Assembly: GCA_039815055.1 (NCBI GenBank)
Contig: JBCCAA010000018.1
Span: forward strand, 1 to 44,781
DNA from: UBA5336 sp039815055
GTDB taxonomy: Bacteria > Pseudomonadota > Alphaproteobacteria > Caulobacterales > Hyphomonadaceae
Length of the DNA stretch: 44,781 nucleotides
Direction of reading: 5' to 3'
The notes beneath the pieces are model-generated. The model was not told the DNA's origin and searched no databases. It saw only the letters and a list, made by a program, of their open reading frames with translations. This document shows, piece after piece, positions 24,850 through 33,582 of the stretch. Each line of letters opens with the position of its first letter. Positions within the stretch are counted from its first letter, which is position 1. The position numbers and the translations under genes are program-made.

Positions 24850-27558
24850 GTGCCTCAGCCCGTCGATAAGTTAAAAGTCCCGCTATTTGCTTCGCTCGGC
24901 TTCCGTTTGACGGCGGTCGTATCTGCCGTCGTGCTTAGCGTTGTAGCGATCTCGTCCGTCGCAACGGCGTGGTCCGGGTTTGGCCGCGAGGTCGAAAGCC
25001 AGCGCGCCACGCTTGCAGCAGCCGGGTCTGCTTACGCCGCAGCGATCAGCAAATCCGTTGAAGAGAATGATCGCGCCTCCGTTGCTGTGGTCATGCGCGG
25101 TGTTACAAACCTGCCGGGTGTCGTGCAGGCAGATGTTCGAAAGCCCGATGGAACAAGTTTGACCCAACTCGGTGGCGGCGCTCTTCTGCTCGGCCGCGAT
25201 GGCGACCCCGAGACCATGTCTGACTGGCAGATCTGGAACGCAAAGCAGCTGCGTGTGGAAGTCCCAATTCGACAAAATGGCAGGGTAGTCGGCGAATTGG
25301 GCCTGCTCGCTGATATTTCAGATCTTCAAACGGACATTGTTCGTGATCTGCAGTGGACGTTGTTGAGCGCGTTGGTTTTGCTGGCGATCGGTTTGGGTGT
25401 CGCATGGGCGTTGATTTCCCGATTGACCCGTCCGCTCAGCCGTCTAACCGCTGAAATGGCGTCCATCGCCACCGATCCGGGCAGTGACACCTCGCCAGTA
25501 AAGGCCGGACATGATGAAACCGGCGTGCTGGCAGAGACGTTCAATCAAATGATGCTGGCGATCCGGGACCGGGACCAGCGAATTACCCGCCATGTGGACA
25601 CGCTGGAAGACACGGTGGAGGACCGCACGCGAGACCTTCGACTGGCCAGGGACGCAGCTGAACAGGCCAACGCGGCCAAGTCGGACTTTCTGGCCACGAT
25701 GAGCCATGAAATAAGAACGCCGATGAACGGCCTCATGGTGATGGCTGAAATGCTGGCAGCGAGCGAACTGCCTGTCCGCCAACGTCGCTACGCCGATATC
25801 ATATCACGGTCCGGCGGCAGTCTTTTGACCATCATCAACGATATTCTGGATCTGTCGAAGATTGAAAGCGGCAAGCTCGACCTCGAACAGATTCCCGTTT
25901 CGCCCGAGCAACTGGCCCTGGATGCCGCCAGTCTGTTTTGGGAGAAAGCACGCGAAAAGGGGCTGGTTCTGACTGTCTGCGTGTCGCCGCGGGTGCCAGA
26001 GCAAGTGATCGCTGATCCGACCCGGCTCAATCAAGTCATCACCAATTTGGTCAACAACGCCTTGAAGTTCACAGAAACGGGCGGCGCTACCGTTCTGGTC
26101 GATGCCAAATCGTCTGAAACCGACGCGGCGGTCCGGCTTTCCATCGCTGTGCAAGATACCGGTGTCGGCATCTCAAACGACAAACTTCCTCATATTTTCG
26201 AAGCATTTTCGCAGGCCGATCAGACAACCACACGGCGCTTTGGAGGCACCGGTCTTGGCCTGACAGTCTGCAAACGTCTCGTCACGGCCATGAACGGGGT
26301 CATTCGCGTAGCCAGTGAAGAAGGTAAGGGCAGCGTGTTTCGGATCGATATTCCGGTTCAGGTCGAGCGCCCGGCAATGGCGGTCAAAAACACAGGCCTG
26401 CCGGTGTGGATCGAGAGCGATTCACCCCTGCAGTCGCGGGCCTTGTCCTATGGGATGAAAGCGCACGGCTGCTCGATTGCAAAGCGGCCTGCTGAGGCGG
26501 CGTTCCGCATCGTTCCGTCACACCGCGCGGCATCCTCGTCCAGCGATCTCCCGACAGTCATCCTTTCGGATGTCGGTGACATGTATGCAGACCGCGTTAT
26601 AGCGGAAGACCGCGCCAGTGACATGTTGAACCTGCCATTTTCCCGCAGGGAACTCGCCGATCTCATAGACCGGGCATCGCGCGGACAGTTCCGTGGCGCA
26701 GTTTCTATGAATGCGGTGACATCTGCTCAAACACTTCCGGATGTTTCAGGGCTTCATATTCTTGCGGTCGATGACAATGCGGTGAATCGGGAAGTGCTGC
26801 GCGAAGCTCTGGCCAGCTTGGGCGTCTCAGCCGATTTCGCAGAGAATGGCGAGGAAGCACTGAACGCAGCAGCACTCGGCGCCTATGATCTTGTTCTGAT
26901 GGACGGCTCAATGCCTGTAATGGACGGGTTCGAGGCCACGCGTCAGCTCAAGCAGCGTGAACACGAGGCTGGCGCCCCGCGGTGTCCGGTTATTGCCTTG
27001 ACCGCCCAGGTCGCCGGTACAACCCGAGACCATTGGACGGCTGCGGGTGCTGATGGATATGTGTCCAAGCCGTTCACGATTGAGCGGCTTGCATATGCCC
27101 TGGCCGGAAACGCACCGCAGGAGGCACTGGACCGTGCTGCGCAAGAAACAGCTGTTGACGAAAAGGGCGCCGGTATTTTTGACCCTGACACACTCTTCCA
27201 GTTCGAAACTTTGGGCGGTGCGTCCAAGACCCGGGTTCGCGATACGGTTTGGACGCTTTTTGTGGACCGTGGTCCCGTTGGCTTTGCCGAGCTGCGACGT
27301 GCCGTTAACGCTGATGTCGGGTTCGCGGAGGTCGCCCGACTGGCCCACGCGCTGAAGTCCATGGCGCTGAGCGCGGGGCTCGCGCGGCTTGCTGAGACAT
27401 GCGGCCGATTGGAAACGCTCGCTAAAACAGATGCCAGCCCCACAGATCTAAGCGACCTCGTTGCGGAAGTTGAAATAGCGCTCTTAGCCACGCTGTCGGA
27501 GATGGAACGATTGATGAGTTCCGATGATCAACAAGTGATCGCCTCAGCCCGGGCTTAG
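24850..27558 (+). CDS. Membrane hybrid sensor histidine kinase with receiver and HPt domains
   Basis: About 902 residues from GTG 24850, which has GGAAG 6 nt upstream; a TTG at 24805 is possible but lacks a site. Order of domains: membrane segment (about 13-36), periplasmic sensor of about 125 residues, second membrane segment (about 173-195), HAMP (RPLSRLTAEM onward), short coiled coil, HisKA (SHEIRTPMNG, His 286), and HATPase_c (NNALKF, DTGVGI, GGTGLGL). Next come a degenerate receiver-like stretch (about 515-625), a true receiver (DDNAVNRE, Asp 685 in LMDGSMP, KPF) and an HPt domain (AHALKSMALSAG, His 833). It is built for a His-Asp-His phosphorelay. The stop overlaps the pyk stop by 4 bp. 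Confidence 0.9.
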   Translation: MPQPVDKLKVPLFASLGFRLTAVVSAVVLSVVAISSVATAWSGFGREVESQRATLAAAGSAYAAAISKSVEENDRASVAVVMRGVTNLPGVVQADVRKPDGTSLTQLGGGALLLGRDGDPETMSDWQIWNAKQLRVEVPIRQNGRVVGELGLLADISDLQTDIVRDLQWTLLSALVLLAIGLGVAWALISRLTRPLSRLTAEMASIATDPGSDTSPVKAGHDETGVLAETFNQMMLAIRDRDQRITRHVDTLEDTVEDRTRDLRLARDAAEQANAAKSDFLATMSHEIRTPMNGLMVMAEMLAASELPVRQRRYADIISRSGGSLLTIINDILDLSKIESGKLDLEQIPVSPEQLALDAASLFWEKAREKGLVLTVCVSPRVPEQVIADPTRLNQVITNLVNNALKFTETGGATVLVDAKSSETDAAVRLSIAVQDTGVGISNDKLPHIFEAFSQADQTTTRRFGGTGLGLTVCKRLVTAMNGVIRVASEEGKGSVFRIDIPVQVERPAMAVKNTGLPVWIESDSPLQSRALSYGMKAHGCSIAKRPAEAAFRIVPSHRAASSSSDLPTVILSDVGDMYADRVIAEDRASDMLNLPFSRRELADLIDRASRGQFRGAVSMNAVTSAQTLPDVSGLHILAVDDNAVNREVLREALASLGVSADFAENGEEALNAAALGAYDLVLMDGSMPVMDGFEATRQLKQREHEAGAPRCPVIALTAQVAGTTRDHWTAAGADGYVSKPFTIERLAYALAGNAPQEALDRAAQETAVDEKGAGIFDPDTLFQFETLGGASKTRVRDTVWTLFVDRGPVGFAELRRAVNADVGFAEVARLAHALKSMALSAGLARLAETCGRLETLAKTDASPTDLSDLVAEVEIALLATLSEMERLMSSDDQQVIASARA

Positions 27559-28958
27559 TCTTCAGTGCGATGCTCCACACCCATTTCCCAGGCGGTGACG
27601 GCCTCTTCCTCTTCGCCGCGCCAGGCGGACCAGACAATGGATGTGCCGTCCAGCCCGGCACCACTGGCGAGAACTTGCATCCAGTCGCGCGCATCAGGAT
27701 CGTCTAGGGCCATGGGATGTACGCCCCACAAGAGTTGTGCACGTCGAAGGCGGTGAACTTGCTTTGACCCGTAGAGCACCGGCACGCTGCCGCGTTGGCG
27801 TGCAAACCGGGCGAGGCGCCGAGTCGAGCCCGTGCGTAGAGCCAGGGCGCCAGCGCCTTGATTCTCAGCCAACCGAAAGGCGGCACTTGCAATCACGTCG
27901 ATTGAATCTGTCTCGGTGCGATCGCCAGCAAACTGGTCCATAGCGCGGCGATGGTCATCGGCCGCTTCTGTCGCCGCCATGATCCGGGACATGATCGCAA
28001 CCGCGGTTGCCGGATGACGCCCCACAGCCGTTTCAGCTGAAAGCATAACTGCGTCTGCGCCCTGGTAGATCGCTGAGGCCACATCGCTGGCTTCCGCCCG
28101 CGTCGGCGCGGCATTGTCGATCATCGATTCCAGCATTTGCGTCGCGACAATCACCGGCTTGCCGGCGGATCGTGCTGTTCGGATGATCCTCCGTTGGATG
28201 ATTGGCACCTCTTCTGGCGGGAATTCCACGCCAAGGTCTCCGCGCGCGACCATGACGCCGTCGGCTTCGGCAACGATGGCATCCAACTGGTCGATGGCGG
28301 CAGGTTTCTCGAGTTTTGCGACCAGCGGTGCGTTGTTCGTGATTAGCGACTTGGCTTCGGCAACGTCTTCCGGCGATTGCACGAAGCTCAGCGCGACAAT
28401 ATCGACGTCAATCTCCATGGCGAAGGCGAGATCTGTCTTGTCCTTGTCGGTCAGCGCGCTTACAGGCAGCGCTTTGCCACGAACGGTAAAGCCCTTCCTG
28501 TCAGAAAGGGTGCCGGGCAGTGCGGATCTCACCCGTGGTGTGTTGCCCGCTTCAATCACAGACAGCTGAAGCATACCGTCATTGCAGAGCACGTCGTCAC
28601 CCACTTCCAACGCGGACAAGATTTCTGGGTGGGGGACCGGGATCGTAGCGTCGTCTTCGGTCGACTCCGCGGCCACGAGCCGGGCTTCGCCATTGAAAGA
28701 AAACTTGATCTCACCCCCCGGGAACTGGCCAACGCGAACCTTCGGGCCCTGCAGGTCTGCCAACACCGCTAATGGGCGCCCGACCACAGGTTCCAGACCG
28801 CGGATAAAATCGCATGCCTGTTTGTGGTCAGCATGGCTGCCATGGCTAAAATTCAGGCGGAAAACATCGACGCCGGCTTCAGCCAATATTCGGAGGATTT
28901 TCGGCGAACGGCTGCCGGGGCCCACCGTCGCTACGATTTTGCTTTGGCGTTTGCGCAT
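27555..28958 (-). CDS. pyk: Pyruvate kinase
   Basis: The 467-residue protein makes pyruvate and ATP from phosphoenolpyruvate, the last glycolytic step. The start ATG 28958 follows GAGAGA at 4 nt and begins MRKRQSKIVATVGP, the normal N-terminus; an open extension to 29141 has no homology. Family motifs: DVFRLNFSHGSHADH near 29, LADLQGPKVRVGQF near 66, KLEKPAAIDQLDAIV near 211, DGVMVARGDLGVEFPPEEVP near 228 (active-site region) and ATQMLESMIDN near 261. The C-terminal allosteric domain is present but diverges at the end. It is divergent from the DASS transporter with about 95 bp between starts. Confidence 0.95.
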   Translation of the reverse strand: MRKRQSKIVATVGPGSRSPKILRILAEAGVDVFRLNFSHGSHADHKQACDFIRGLEPVVGRPLAVLADLQGPKVRVGQFPGGEIKFSFNGEARLVAAESTEDDATIPVPHPEILSALEVGDDVLCNDGMLQLSVIEAGNTPRVRSALPGTLSDRKGFTVRGKALPVSALTDKDKTDLAFAMEIDVDIVALSFVQSPEDVAEAKSLITNNAPLVAKLEKPAAIDQLDAIVAEADGVMVARGDLGVEFPPEEVPIIQRRIIRTARSAGKPVIVATQMLESMIDNAAPTRAEASDVASAIYQGADAVMLSAETAVGRHPATAVAIMSRIMAATEAADDHRRAMDQFAGDRTETDSIDVIASAAFRLAENQGAGALALRTGSTRRLARFARQRGSVPVLYGSKQVHRLRRAQLLWGVHPMALDDPDARDWMQVLASGAGLDGTSIVWSAWRGEEEEAVTAWEMGVEHRTED

Positions 28959-29053
28959 GTTGTCTCTCTCAGGGTCAACCTTCGCTAAGCATGATTGCCT
29001 TGCCCCGCAAGTCGGTTCGGCCCAATCATCTGCCTGAGGTCGGGAGAGATGGC

Positions 29054-30571
29054 ATGGTGGAGGAAAAGAAAGGCGGTAGTGCCCGCCGATCTCGTCGCCA
29101 GAACACCGGGATTTGGCTGGGGCCGGTTCTGGCCATCGCATTGCAGTTTTTGCCCCTGCCCAACCTTTTGCTCGACCAGGCCGGTGATATCGCGTCTGCG
29201 CGATCCGCTTGGATAGTCTTGTCGCTTTTGATCCTGATGGCGGTGTGGTGGATCAGCGAAGCGGTACCCATTCCGGTGACGTCCCTTTTGCCACTCGTCG
29301 TGTTGCCTCTGGCGGGAGTCTTGTCGATCCGCGATGTTTCAGGTGAGTATGCGCACCCGGTCGTGGTGCTGCTCATGGGTGGTTTTATCATCGCCAAGGC
29401 GGTTGAGCGGTGGAACCTTCACACCCGGATCGCTCTGATCGTTGTCGCGCGGGCTGGTTACCACCCATCGATGATCGTGGCGGGGTTCATGCTCGCGGCG
29501 GCGTTACTTTCGATGTGGATTTCCAACACGGCCACCTCGATGATGATGATGCCGATTGCGCTTTCAGTTGCCGGTTCGGTGTTTGCGGCTGGTCCGCAGC
29601 GCTCTGCGTTTACGTATGCGCTGCTGCTTGGCATTGCATGGTCATGTTCCATCGGCGGACTGGGTACACCCGTGGGCACCCCCACCAATCTGATCGTGAT
29701 CGGCTATCTCAATGAGACGGCGGGATTCCAGATCAGCTTTTCGCAATGGATGATGCTGGGTGTGCCGGCCGTTATTCTAATGGTTCCAGCAGCTTGGGTC
29801 GTATTGACAAGATGGGCCTTCCCGCTTGGGAAGTTGAAAGTGGAAAGCGGGTCGGCTGCGGGCGGTGAGATCCGGACAAGGCTTGCTGCGCTTGGGCCGA
29901 TGAGCGTTCCGGAAACGCGCACGTTGGTCGTGTTCGCGCTGGTGGCCTGCCTGTGGGTCTTCCGTGGACCGCTGACCGGGTTGACGATCATGGGCGCGGC
30001 GCCACTGGCAGGGATGACAGATCATCTGATCGCTATTTTCGGGGTGATCATTTTGTTCCTGATTCCATCGGGCGACGCGTCACAGCCGGCAGAGCGCCTT
30101 CTGGACTGGCCGACGGCTGAAAGCATCCCCTGGGGCGTCCTACTGTTGTTTGGTGGTGGGATGGCGCTGGCATCTGCAATCACGGCCACCGGGCTTGGCG
30201 GTTGGATTGGCGCCGAACTTGGAGGATTATCAGCCTTTCCAACTCTGGTTGTGATGTTGGTGCTGACGACGCTGGTCATCTTTGCCACCGAAGTGACAAG
30301 CAATGTCGCAACGGCTGCGTCTTTGATGCCCGTGATCGGCGCCGTGGCGTTGTCCACCGGACTTCCAGTCGAACTTTTGGCCGCCCCGCTGGCTCTTGCC
30401 GCAAGTTGCGCATTCATGCTGCCTTTGGCGACAGGGCCGAATGCCGTGGTGTTTGCCACAGGCGAGATTAGCTTACCGACCATGGCCGGGGCTGGCATTC
30501 GCCTCAATCTGATTGCTATTCCTCTGATCACCGCGATTGTTTACCTGATCGCTCCATCTGCTTTGGGTTAA
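29054..30571 (+). CDS. DASS/SLC13-family anion (dicarboxylate) symporter
   Basis: From ATG 29054 (GGGAGAG about 6 nt upstream) the product has 505 residues with about eleven to twelve membrane segments. The two hallmark hairpin motifs of divalent anion:sodium symporters are visible: SNTATSMMMMPIAL near 156 and TSNVATAASLMPVIG near 415. GGFIIAKAVERWNLHTRIAL near 107, GGLGTPVGTPTN near 200 and the FGGGMALASAI segment near 364 are also typical. Candidate substrates are C4-dicarboxylates or related anions; sequence alone cannot fix this. The stop is 3 bp before the next start, so the E1 enzyme downstream is very likely on the same transcript and may act on a related 2-oxoacid. Confidence 0.88.
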   Translation: MVEEKKGGSARRSRRQNTGIWLGPVLAIALQFLPLPNLLLDQAGDIASARSAWIVLSLLILMAVWWISEAVPIPVTSLLPLVVLPLAGVLSIRDVSGEYAHPVVVLLMGGFIIAKAVERWNLHTRIALIVVARAGYHPSMIVAGFMLAAALLSMWISNTATSMMMMPIALSVAGSVFAAGPQRSAFTYALLLGIAWSCSIGGLGTPVGTPTNLIVIGYLNETAGFQISFSQWMMLGVPAVILMVPAAWVVLTRWAFPLGKLKVESGSAAGGEIRTRLAALGPMSVPETRTLVVFALVACLWVFRGPLTGLTIMGAAPLAGMTDHLIAIFGVIILFLIPSGDASQPAERLLDWPTAESIPWGVLLLFGGGMALASAITATGLGGWIGAELGGLSAFPTLVVMLVLTTLVIFATEVTSNVATAASLMPVIGAVALSTGLPVELLAAPLALAASCAFMLPLATGPNAVVFATGEISLPTMAGAGIRLNLIAIPLITAIVYLIAPSALG

Positions 30572-30574
30572 ACC

Positions 30575-32956
30575 ATGACCAATGAGACATCACGCCATTT
30601 GAAGACGCTGGAGCAGCGTTTGCTGTGGCTGTCTTCCTGGATTGTTCACAACGCAAATCACCTGCGTGAAAAGGAAGAAGGGGATGTGAAAGTCGGCGGT
30701 CATCAGGCGTCTTGCGCTTCCATGGTTTCTATTATTTCCGCGCTGTATTTCCACGTTCTGCGACCTGAAGACCGGGTGGCTGTAAAGCCCCACGCCGCGC
30801 CGGTATTCCACGCCATGCAGTATCTTATGGGCAATCAAACCCTGGAGAAACTTCAGAACTTCCGCGGATATGGTGGTGCGCAATCCTATCCCAGCCGGAC
30901 CAAGGACACCGATGATGTGGACTTCTCCACCGGCTCTGTCGGACTAGGTGTAGCGATCACCGCTTTTGCGTCGCTCGTTCAGGACTATCTCGCCTCAAAG
31001 CCGTGGGCAGAGACAAAACCGCTTGGCCGCATGGTGGCGCTTGTCGGGGACGCGGAACTGGACGAAGGCAATATCTACGAGTGCCTTCAGGAGGGCTGGA
31101 AACACGACCTTCGCAACACGTGGTGGATCATCGACTATAACCGCCAGAGCCTTGACGGCGTGGTCCATGAAGGCCTCTGGGAGAAGGTTGAAGACATCTT
31201 CAAGGCGTTCGGCTGGCGAGTTGTCGTGCTGCGCCACGGCGTGTTGCAGCGGGCAGCTTTCGATGAGCCGGGCGGTGATGCCCTAAGGGAGTGGATTGAT
31301 GCCTGTCCGAACGCCGATTATAGCGCGCTGACGTATCAGGGCGGTGCCGGTTGGCGCTCTCGATTAATGGAAGACCTTGGCGATCAAGGTGATGTCTCCG
31401 CCCTGATTGGTCGGCGCTCTGATGAGCAGTTGGCGGCCCTGATGAACAATCTGGGCGGCCAGTGTGTGGATACGCTAGTTGAGGCGTTTGACAGTGTCAC
31501 CGACGACCAGCCGACCGTGTTTCTCGCTTACACCATTAAGGGATGGGGCACGCCGCTTGCCGGCCACAAGGACAATCACGCCGGCCTGATGACTAAGGCG
31601 CAAATGGCGGACTTTCAAACCTGCATGGGCATTCAACAGGGCGAAGAGTGGTCGCAATTGGCATCCGTAGATGATGCCGCTGGGTTCCGGGCGTTTTTGG
31701 ACGAAGCCGTGTTTTTCCAGAAAGGTGCACGCCAGTATTCCGCGCCGGTACTGGCGGCACCTGGCCCGGTGTTTTTAGATGACCAAATACAGTCTACGCA
31801 GGCTGGTTTCGGCAAGATCCTCGACCATTTGGCAAAAAACGACCACCCAATCTCTGAGCGGATCCTCACCACATCCCCAGACGTTACCGTTTCAACCAAT
31901 CTGGGGCCATGGGTGAACCGCCGCGGCTTGTTCGCACGCGCAGAAAAGGGCGACACGTTCCGCGAGCAGCGGATCCCCTCAACCCAGAAATGGAGTTTCT
32001 CGCCACAAGGTCAGCATATCGAGCTTGGTATCGCGGAGATGAATTTGATGCTGATGCTCGGCGCGGCCGGTCTGTCTCATGGTGTGTTTGGTGAGCGGCT
32101 CATTCCCATCGGCACAGTGTATGACCCGTTCGTGGCGCGGGGCCTCGATGCGCTGAACTATGCCTGTTACCAGGACGCCCGTTTCCTACTGGTCGGCACT
32201 CCTTCAGGGGTGACCCTGGCGCCAGAGGGCGGGGCTCACCAATCTATCGGCGCGCAACTGATCGGCATGAGCCAGGACGGTCTCGTGAGCTTTGAGCCAG
32301 CCTTTTTGGATGAATTGTCCATCATCATGGATTGGAGTTTTGACTACCTCCAGCGCGATGGCGGCGGTGATCCCGATGAGCGCACTTTTCTACGCGATGA
32401 AACGGGGGGCTCGGTCTATTTGCGGCTGACCACCCGCGCGATAGAGCAAGCCGCGCCGAAAGCACGGCAAAGCTACGCATTTCGACAAGGCGTGATTGAT
32501 GGCGCATATTGGCTGCGTGAGCCGGGTGCGAATTGCGAGGTGGTGATCGCCTATCAGGGCTGTGTGGCACCCGAAGTGATCGAAGCGGCGGGGCGGATTG
32601 GCAATGATCGGCGCGATATCGGCGTTCTGGCAGTGACCAGCGCGGACCGTCTCAATGCCGGCTGGACGGCAGCGCGACGGGCCCGCGCACGTGGTCATTC
32701 CGACTCCATGGGGCAGATTGAACGCTTGATGCTCGACGTTCCGCGCGATGCTACACTGATCACTGTCACCGATGGCCACCCGGCAACGCTTGCCTGGATT
32801 GGCAGTGTTATGGGGCACCGTAGCGTGCCGCTCGGCGTCGAGCATTTCGGACAAACCGGCACGGTTTCAGACCTCTATCGCCACTTCATGATCGATGCCG
32901 ATGCTATTGTTGCGGCGGCAAACCACCTGACGCCGGGACGGCAAATACGTTTGTAA
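30575..32956 (+). CDS. AceE/MdeB-like homodimeric 2-oxoacid dehydrogenase E1
   Basis: The 793-residue thiamine-diphosphate enzyme resembles the single-chain pyruvate dehydrogenase E1 (AceE, about 887 residues) and MdeB, the 2-oxobutyrate dehydrogenase E1-like protein of Pseudomonas. The N-terminal transketolase-like domain has GGHQASCAS near 42, HAAPVFHAMQYLMG near 68, FSTGSVGLGVAITAF near 112, and the ThDP motif GDAELDEGNIYECL near 153 ending in IDYNRQSLDG near 186. AYTIKGWGTPLAGHKDNHAG near 313 and GQHIELGIAEMNLMLMLGAAG near 479 follow, then the C-terminal domain with HFGQTGTVSDLYRHF near 750. No E2 or E3 gene is nearby, so it must borrow them or act alone. It follows the DASS carrier by 3 bp. 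Substrate is unknown. Confidence 0.82.
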   Translation: MTNETSRHLKTLEQRLLWLSSWIVHNANHLREKEEGDVKVGGHQASCASMVSIISALYFHVLRPEDRVAVKPHAAPVFHAMQYLMGNQTLEKLQNFRGYGGAQSYPSRTKDTDDVDFSTGSVGLGVAITAFASLVQDYLASKPWAETKPLGRMVALVGDAELDEGNIYECLQEGWKHDLRNTWWIIDYNRQSLDGVVHEGLWEKVEDIFKAFGWRVVVLRHGVLQRAAFDEPGGDALREWIDACPNADYSALTYQGGAGWRSRLMEDLGDQGDVSALIGRRSDEQLAALMNNLGGQCVDTLVEAFDSVTDDQPTVFLAYTIKGWGTPLAGHKDNHAGLMTKAQMADFQTCMGIQQGEEWSQLASVDDAAGFRAFLDEAVFFQKGARQYSAPVLAAPGPVFLDDQIQSTQAGFGKILDHLAKNDHPISERILTTSPDVTVSTNLGPWVNRRGLFARAEKGDTFREQRIPSTQKWSFSPQGQHIELGIAEMNLMLMLGAAGLSHGVFGERLIPIGTVYDPFVARGLDALNYACYQDARFLLVGTPSGVTLAPEGGAHQSIGAQLIGMSQDGLVSFEPAFLDELSIIMDWSFDYLQRDGGGDPDERTFLRDETGGSVYLRLTTRAIEQAAPKARQSYAFRQGVIDGAYWLREPGANCEVVIAYQGCVAPEVIEAAGRIGNDRRDIGVLAVTSADRLNAGWTAARRARARGHSDSMGQIERLMLDVPRDATLITVTDGHPATLAWIGSVMGHRSVPLGVEHFGQTGTVSDLYRHFMIDADAIVAAANHLTPGRQIRL

Positions 32957-32958
32957 CA

Positions 32959-32985
32959 ACACACGCGGCGCTCCAGCCGCTGTGT
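32959..32985. terminator. Terminator-like hairpin between convergent genes
   Basis: An inverted repeat ACACA(C)GCGGC ... GCCGCTGTGT with a 6-nt loop and one bulged base lies right after the E1 stop and just before the stop of the leftward DUF3833 gene. It lacks a long T run on either strand, so it may end transcripts from both sides only weakly. Confidence 0.4.
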
Positions 32986-32986
32986 C

Positions 32987-33526
32987 CTATTTCTGAAACG
33001 TAATGGTTACCTGGCCGATCTCGATGCCGAAGCGGGTCACATAGGCCCGGTTCATCAACATGCCATCTTCCAGCAAGTACATCCAGTCATCAAAGCCGAC
33101 ATTCCACGTATCGTCGCCGACTTTCAGGTCCACCTTGTATTTCCAGTTGAAGGCATTGCCGTTTACGGCGCCGGTCGCAAAACCTGGGACATCCCCGGCG
33201 GTGCCGCGATAGTCGCCGCCGCCAAGAATGTCGATCGTCCAGATACGTGTGTCCCGTTCGCCATCGTCATAGATGAAACGTTCGTCAAGCGTTAGCGTAT
33301 TACCTTCAATCGTCCCGGTAATATCGACCTTAAACGAACGACGAACCTTGCCGAACCTGTCTTCGAAAATGCCATAGGCAGTTGTGTCGCCTTCGAAATA
33401 TTCTTCCAGCACAAGTGTTCTTGGCGCTGTGTCAAAGTCACCGAGCGAAGGTGAAACGCAGGCCGTAGCGGAGGCAGCGGCTGCGGCCAGCGCCGCCTTG
33501 CGGGATAAGAGGGAGGACAGTCGCAT
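32987..33526 (-). CDS. DUF3833-family lipoprotein
   Basis: From ATG 33526 the product has 179 residues (a GTG at 33535 is also possible). The N-terminus is a lipoprotein signal (KAALAAAAASATAC, lipobox ATAC at about residue 23). The rest matches DUF3833: LEEYFEGDTTAYGIFEDRFG near 39-58, DERFIYDDGERDTRIWTI near 81, and WKYKVDLKVGDDTWNVGFDDWMYLLEDGMLMNRAYVTRFGI, predicted as a beta-rich lipocalin-like barrel. It should be anchored in the outer membrane or inner leaflet facing the periplasm. Biochemical role is unknown. Confidence 0.82.
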   Translation of the reverse strand: MRLSSLLSRKAALAAAAASATACVSPSLGDFDTAPRTLVLEEYFEGDTTAYGIFEDRFGKVRRSFKVDITGTIEGNTLTLDERFIYDDGERDTRIWTIDILGGGDYRGTAGDVPGFATGAVNGNAFNWKYKVDLKVGDDTWNVGFDDWMYLLEDGMLMNRAYVTRFGIEIGQVTITFQK

Positions 33527-33582
33527 GCGTGGCACTCACTTTTAGATGTGTGCCTGTTCTACGCCCCGCGGCTCTGACTGGT

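Noticed and set aside
26943..27491. A 182-codon minus-strand frame
   Set aside because: Antisense to the receiver and HPt domains of the histidine kinase; the product is rich in Ser/Ala/Arg, as expected of a shadow frame.
30022..30531. A 169-codon minus-strand frame
   Set aside because: Antisense to the DASS transporter with repeats of Ala, Ser and Pro typical of the reverse of a membrane protein gene.
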